Of a stretch of 64,000 bases of DNA, positions 61,195 through 64,000 are shown one piece after another. The stretch's first letter is position 1; each line of letters starts with the position of its first letter. The DNA comes from Clostridiales bacterium (GTDB lineage Bacteria; Bacillota; Clostridia; Oscillospirales; CAG-272). The notes beneath the pieces are model-generated. The model was not told the DNA's origin. It saw only the letters and a program-made list of their open reading frames with translations, and did no database searches. The DNA is taken from the NCBI GenBank assembly GCA_012514145.1, contig JAAZAV010000010.1, forward strand, positions 60,988-124,987, read 5' to 3'. The position numbers and the translations under genes were made by a program.

Positions 61195-61242
61195 AACAAC
61201 GGCGATGCCGTCCCAATACGAGAAACGGTATCGCCGTCTGTT
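61195..61242 (+). terminator. Terminator between the LUD and endonuclease/phosphatase-fold genes
   Basis: The stem ACGGCGATGCCGT pairs with ACGGTATCGCCGT (one G-T wobble), 61199-61237, flanked by AAAACA and CTGTTT. It can work for both convergent genes. Confidence 0.7.
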
Positions 61243-61253
61243 TATTGATGTAG

Positions 61254-62360
61254 TCAAATATTCCACATTTTCCGGATGTATACGACCAGCTCGTTCAGAT
61301 GGGTAAGCAGCTTCACGATGTCGGCAAGCACGGTTTTCACTATCCCGAATGCCTGCATGAGCGGGCTGCCGGACACTACCTTCAGACTGCCCTCGTATGG
61401 CTCGAAGTTTTCACCGATCTCCACCGAGAACACCGCCTCGGCTGCCGGGTGGTCGGACAGGCTCAGCCCGTCTTCGCCGAGGATATACTCATATTTGAAG
61501 GAGGTTGGCTCTATGTCCACGCCTACGCCGTCACGGTATAGAAATTTCTCGATCCCGTCCCAGCGCTTGATCGTCGGGTCTGTCTCCCACTTGGAAAAAT
61601 CCTCACAGCTGCCGCCGTTGTGCAGCTCTATCCACGCGTCTGTCAAGCCGCAGGCAAGCATGAGATTTTCGTACAGCCCCGAGTCGTTTTCGTGATGTAT
61701 CGAGGTGTTGAAGTCGCCCGTGACGATGACCGGACGCGATCCGGCGCCGCCTGTACCGGAGATTTCCTCTATCAGATCGGCTAACTGTCTGAACTGCACC
61801 TCCCGGGCGGCAATCGAGCCTTCGTCGCCGCCGGCGTCGGCGTGGATATTATAGAGATCAAGATATACTCCGCCGCCCAGGTCGATGAGGGTGTAGAGTA
61901 TCCCCTTGGGCGTCATTTCGTCGGCGCCGTGGTCGATAACGCCGTATGCCGCATCCCAGGTCACACGCTTTTCGTTGTATATCCCGCATACCGACCATAC
62001 GTTCAGTCCGTCCCCGCCCGGAGCGCCGCCCGAGTGTACCGTGGTATACGGGTAATCAGCCAGACCGGGCGGCGAATTGTCATAACCCATCAGCGCATCA
62101 TGATACCCGAAATCCTCCTGCACGGCTATGATATCGTATGCCCCGGCTGCCAGCAGTTCACCGATCTGCCGCTGATTTTCCCTGACATCCTCCGCCTTGT
62201 TGCCGAACAGCTTCGGCAGTCCCGCAACGTTGTAGTTAAGTATTCTCAGCTCGGAGAGATGAACGGAGGATCCGGGCGCAGACGACAGCGGCAGACCGCA
62301 AAGGGAAAGTAATGTCAGCAGAAATATGCATACCTTACGGATTTTGTGCCGCGGTTTCAT
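61254..62360 (-). CDS. Secreted endonuclease/exonuclease/phosphatase-fold hydrolase
   Basis: This 368-residue exported member of the DNase I-like superfamily has an N-terminal signal peptide (VCIFLLTLLSLCGLPLSSA). Metal and catalytic motifs follow in order: ILNYNVAGLP, AVQEDFG with the metal glutamate, LYNIHADAGGDEG, VIVTGDFNTSIH and LSLSDHPAAEA. Family members include DNases, sphingomyelinases and inositol phosphatases; the spacing and the NYNVAGLP start fit the sphingomyelinase-like group, but substrate is open. About 45 residues after the core form a hydrophobic, possibly membrane-touching tail. GAGGAGGAA precedes the ATG. Confidence 0.85.
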   Translation of the reverse strand: MKPRHKIRKVCIFLLTLLSLCGLPLSSAPGSSVHLSELRILNYNVAGLPKLFGNKAEDVRENQRQIGELLAAGAYDIIAVQEDFGYHDALMGYDNSPPGLADYPYTTVHSGGAPGGDGLNVWSVCGIYNEKRVTWDAAYGVIDHGADEMTPKGILYTLIDLGGGVYLDLYNIHADAGGDEGSIAAREVQFRQLADLIEEISGTGGAGSRPVIVTGDFNTSIHHENDSGLYENLMLACGLTDAWIELHNGGSCEDFSKWETDPTIKRWDGIEKFLYRDGVGVDIEPTSFKYEYILGEDGLSLSDHPAAEAVFSVEIGENFEPYEGSLKVVSGSPLMQAFGIVKTVLADIVKLLTHLNELVVYIRKMWNI

Positions 62361-62403
62361 TTGGTTCCTCCTCTGTTGAATGTGGGAGCGGATTATAAAG
62401 CTG

Positions 62404-62586
62404 TTATGTTATTTCGTCTTTCTTTACCTTATTTTCCGGCTTATAAGGAACAGTATACCGATTATTAACGCCGGCGCGGCTTCCGCCCGGTTCAATCACA
62501 TCAAGTGAAAACATGACCGGGAAGCATATAAACAGGACAGCCGGGATTCGCGGAATCCAGTATATTATCTTTCTGAATATCTTCAT
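62404..62586 (-). pseudogene. Remnant of a small membrane protein gene (internal deletion with frameshift)
   Basis: The reading frame of 60 residues starts with GGAGGG five bases upstream and encodes one hydrophobic helix (IYWIPRIPAVLFICFPVMFS). The second half is polar and low in complexity. In the next frame the same DNA encodes a second hydrophobic helix ending in basic residues (APALIIGILFLISRKIR, then a stop). Together these look like the first and last helices of a small multi-helix protein, with the middle deleted out of frame. The family name is not recognised with certainty. Expression of the 60-residue form remains possible. Confidence 0.5.
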
Positions 62587-62943
62587 TTTCGCCCTCCTGT
62601 GGACAGTTGTCGGTTTGCCGCAGATTATATATCAATACCGGCAGTACGCAAATTATAACGCTGCCGTGATGCAAACTTTTTAATCAGATTATCCGCAAGT
62701 ATATGCAGCGGTATGTTATATTTATTGATTTACATTCACATTATAGCATCGGCAAAGTCAGACATGTGCTTATAATATAGTATGTTTTTTTAACATATTG
62801 TAAATGTTTATTTGGCAATATTGACTTATTTCCCGTTTGTGATACAATCAAATTAGTTGATACTTAACATATCTTGCGCTGTTTTAGTGATATACGCATA
62901 AATGTCAATCAGAATGTATAAAAAATCAAAAGGGGGAGGATAT
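62587..62943 (+). other. AT-rich gene-free region upstream of the carbonic anhydrase gene
   Basis: No coding sequence is supported. The region is more AT-rich than the rest of the window and holds the promoter listed separately. Nothing else stands out. Confidence 0.5.
62821..62848 (+). promoter_or_regulatory. Probable sigma-A promoter of the carbonic anhydrase gene
   Basis: TTGACT and TACAAT are separated by 16 bases, giving a leader of about 90 nt. Confidence 0.6.
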
Positions 62944-63603
62944 ATGCCATTAAAGAAAATAATCAAGGATTTCAAAGAGCTGGAATATGAGGTCAATAAG
63001 GACTTCTACATCGGTTTGAAGGACGGCCAGGAGCCTCATATCCTTTTTATCGGATGCTCAGATTCCCGAGTGAACGCGGAAGCACTGTTCCGGGCGAAAG
63101 CCGGGGAGTTATTTCAGATAAGGAATATTGCGAATATCGTGCCGAGAAAAGAGATTGCCGACACAAACTATTCGGTCGTTTCCGCCATTGAATATGCCGT
63201 CAATGTTCTTAATGTCAAAAGCATTATAGTGTGCGGACACTCAAACTGCGGAGGCTGCAGCGCTATCATACATCCGGAAAAAAGCAAGGACAGTCTGCCC
63301 TACACGGGCGAATGGATCAAACAGAGCCTCGCGGTTTCCGAGCATGTGAACCGCAAATATCCCGACATGAGCGAAGATGAGAAGCTTGTAATGGTCGAGA
63401 AGCTGAACGCCATTCAGCAGCTTGACAACCTTATGACCTATGACTTCGTCAGGCGGAAATTCGAATCCGGGGAACTGAATCTGCAGGCATTTTATTACGA
63501 CATAGGCGCCGGTGATATTACCGTTTATGACTATAAGGGCACCTTGCCTGATCCGGAATGCGGATGCGAGTTTCATCTTGAGAATGATGAATGCGTTAAT
63601 TAG
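62944..63603 (+). CDS. Beta-class carbonic anhydrase
   Basis: This 219-residue zinc enzyme interconverts CO2 and bicarbonate. Zinc ligands and the Asp-Arg dyad are in FIGCSDSRV (about residue 39), and the remaining ligands in IIVCGHSNCGGCSA (about 100). Other marks are FQIRNIANIVP and AIEYAVNVLNVKSI. The C-terminus carries an extra Cys pair (ECGCEFH). Bicarbonate supply for carboxylations is the usual role in anaerobes. GGGAGG lies close to the chosen ATG; a longer open frame upstream starts before the binding site and is rejected. The gene stands alone. Confidence 0.94.
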   Translation: MPLKKIIKDFKELEYEVNKDFYIGLKDGQEPHILFIGCSDSRVNAEALFRAKAGELFQIRNIANIVPRKEIADTNYSVVSAIEYAVNVLNVKSIIVCGHSNCGGCSAIIHPEKSKDSLPYTGEWIKQSLAVSEHVNRKYPDMSEDEKLVMVEKLNAIQQLDNLMTYDFVRRKFESGELNLQAFYYDIGAGDITVYDYKGTLPDPECGCEFHLENDECVN

Positions 63604-64000
63604 GCGTTTTTCGTGTTCCTGCGCTCCTGCCGGTATCATAATCATAATGCTACCGCGGCGGTCGGGCAAACGACATAAATGACATATTTAATACATTAGT
63701 GAAATCAAAGCCGGGGCGTGGATGCTCCGGCTTTGATATGTATGACCGGTTAATCAGTCAGCAGTTCCGGCAGTTGTTCGGTCAGTCCGTCATTTCGAGC
63801 GGCATGTTGCCGCTCGAAATCCATTTTATTGTTTTATCTGTAAAGTGATGATGTTAGATACATTCACTTGAATTAATTTAAGGGCACCTCTAAAAACGTC
63901 AAATTTCCTTTAGCATATCATACCCCCCCGAAAAATCAAGGGGATTTTGCAAAAAAATGTATGAATTTATCGTAGAATCATCAAAATATCTGTCTTAAAC
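63604..64000 (+). other. Gene-free right end of the window with two hairpins
   Basis: No coding sequence is supported. A hairpin of 11 bp (ATCAAAGCCGG/CCGGCTTTGAT, 63704-63737) could end the carbonic anhydrase transcript although it lacks a clear T-run. A second hairpin is listed separately. A run of seven C at about 63926-63932 and A-rich sequence close the window. Confidence 0.5.
63792..63820 (+). repeat. Perfect 13-bp hairpin, repeat-like or terminator
   Basis: ATTTCGAGCGGCA and its exact complement are separated by TGT, followed by CCATTTTATTGTTTT. It could be a terminator; the GTCATTTCGAGCG start also recalls short intergenic palindromic repeats seen in clostridial genomes, but no second copy was noticed in this window. 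Confidence 0.55.

Noticed and set aside
1..64000. tRNA, rRNA, CRISPR, transposase, integrase or prophage genes
   Set aside because: None could be supported on either strand; the strong hairpins found are terminators or leader structures.

Overview
The window looks like chromosomal DNA of an uncultured, probably gut-associated member of the Clostridia (Bacillota). The evidence is a Gram-positive S10 ribosomal operon order (S10-L3-L4-L23-L2), strong GGAGG ribosome binding sites, textbook sigma-A promoters with 17-bp spacers, lipobox-type solute-binding proteins, and no sign of an outer membrane. No tRNA, rRNA, CRISPR array, transposase or phage gene was found.

Layout. 1-2700: start of the S10 operon on the minus strand, read from a consensus promoter through a leader of about 370 nt. 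2.9-8.4 kb: a cytoplasmic clan-A glycoside hydrolase (GH), two orphan solute-binding lipoproteins (one frameshifted in its signal peptide) and an amidohydrolase. 8.5-11.3 kb: a MacB-like ABC exporter with a very large extracytoplasmic domain. 11.6-19 kb: two more orphan binding proteins, a long ECF sigma factor, a lipoprotein and a phosphoesterase. 19.1-30.6 kb: mixed carbohydrate and housekeeping genes (GH42-like, CBM9-like surface protein, GIY-YIG/DUF4357 protein, URO-D-fold protein, PnuC, GH28-like, GDPD, SfsA, Gfo/Idh/MocA). 30.6-40.3 kb: a molybdenum-hydroxylase locus. A BtuCD-type importer and three hydroxylase subunits form one operon, and a MocA-like nucleotidyltransferase lies beyond a 2.6-kb block bounded by imperfect direct repeats. 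40.4-47.3 kb: an orphan binding protein and three GH20-type enzymes. 47.4-50.3 kb: a second long ECF sigma factor and a 5'-truncated larC. 50.5-54.6 kb: a binding protein with two beta-propeller-like proteins and an esterase. 55.5-61.1 kb: GH39, GH20, GH35 and a LUD protein. 61.2-64 kb: a secreted endonuclease/phosphatase-fold protein, a membrane-protein remnant and a beta-carbonic anhydrase.

Working model. Six paralogous sugar-type binding lipoproteins occur with no permease or ATPase of their class beside them. All nine sugar-cleaving enzymes lack signal peptides. This suggests uptake of intact oligosaccharides, probably rich in HexNAc, galactose and pentose, through permeases encoded elsewhere, followed by cytoplasmic breakdown. 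Two paralogous ECF sigma factors carry an unrecognised C-terminal extension of about 370 residues that starts with an extra HTH-like segment. Each lies convergent with a nutrient-uptake or glycan-degradation gene. They are the best candidate here for an undescribed regulatory system, although the uptake genes themselves have good sigma-A promoters, so direct control by these factors is unproven.
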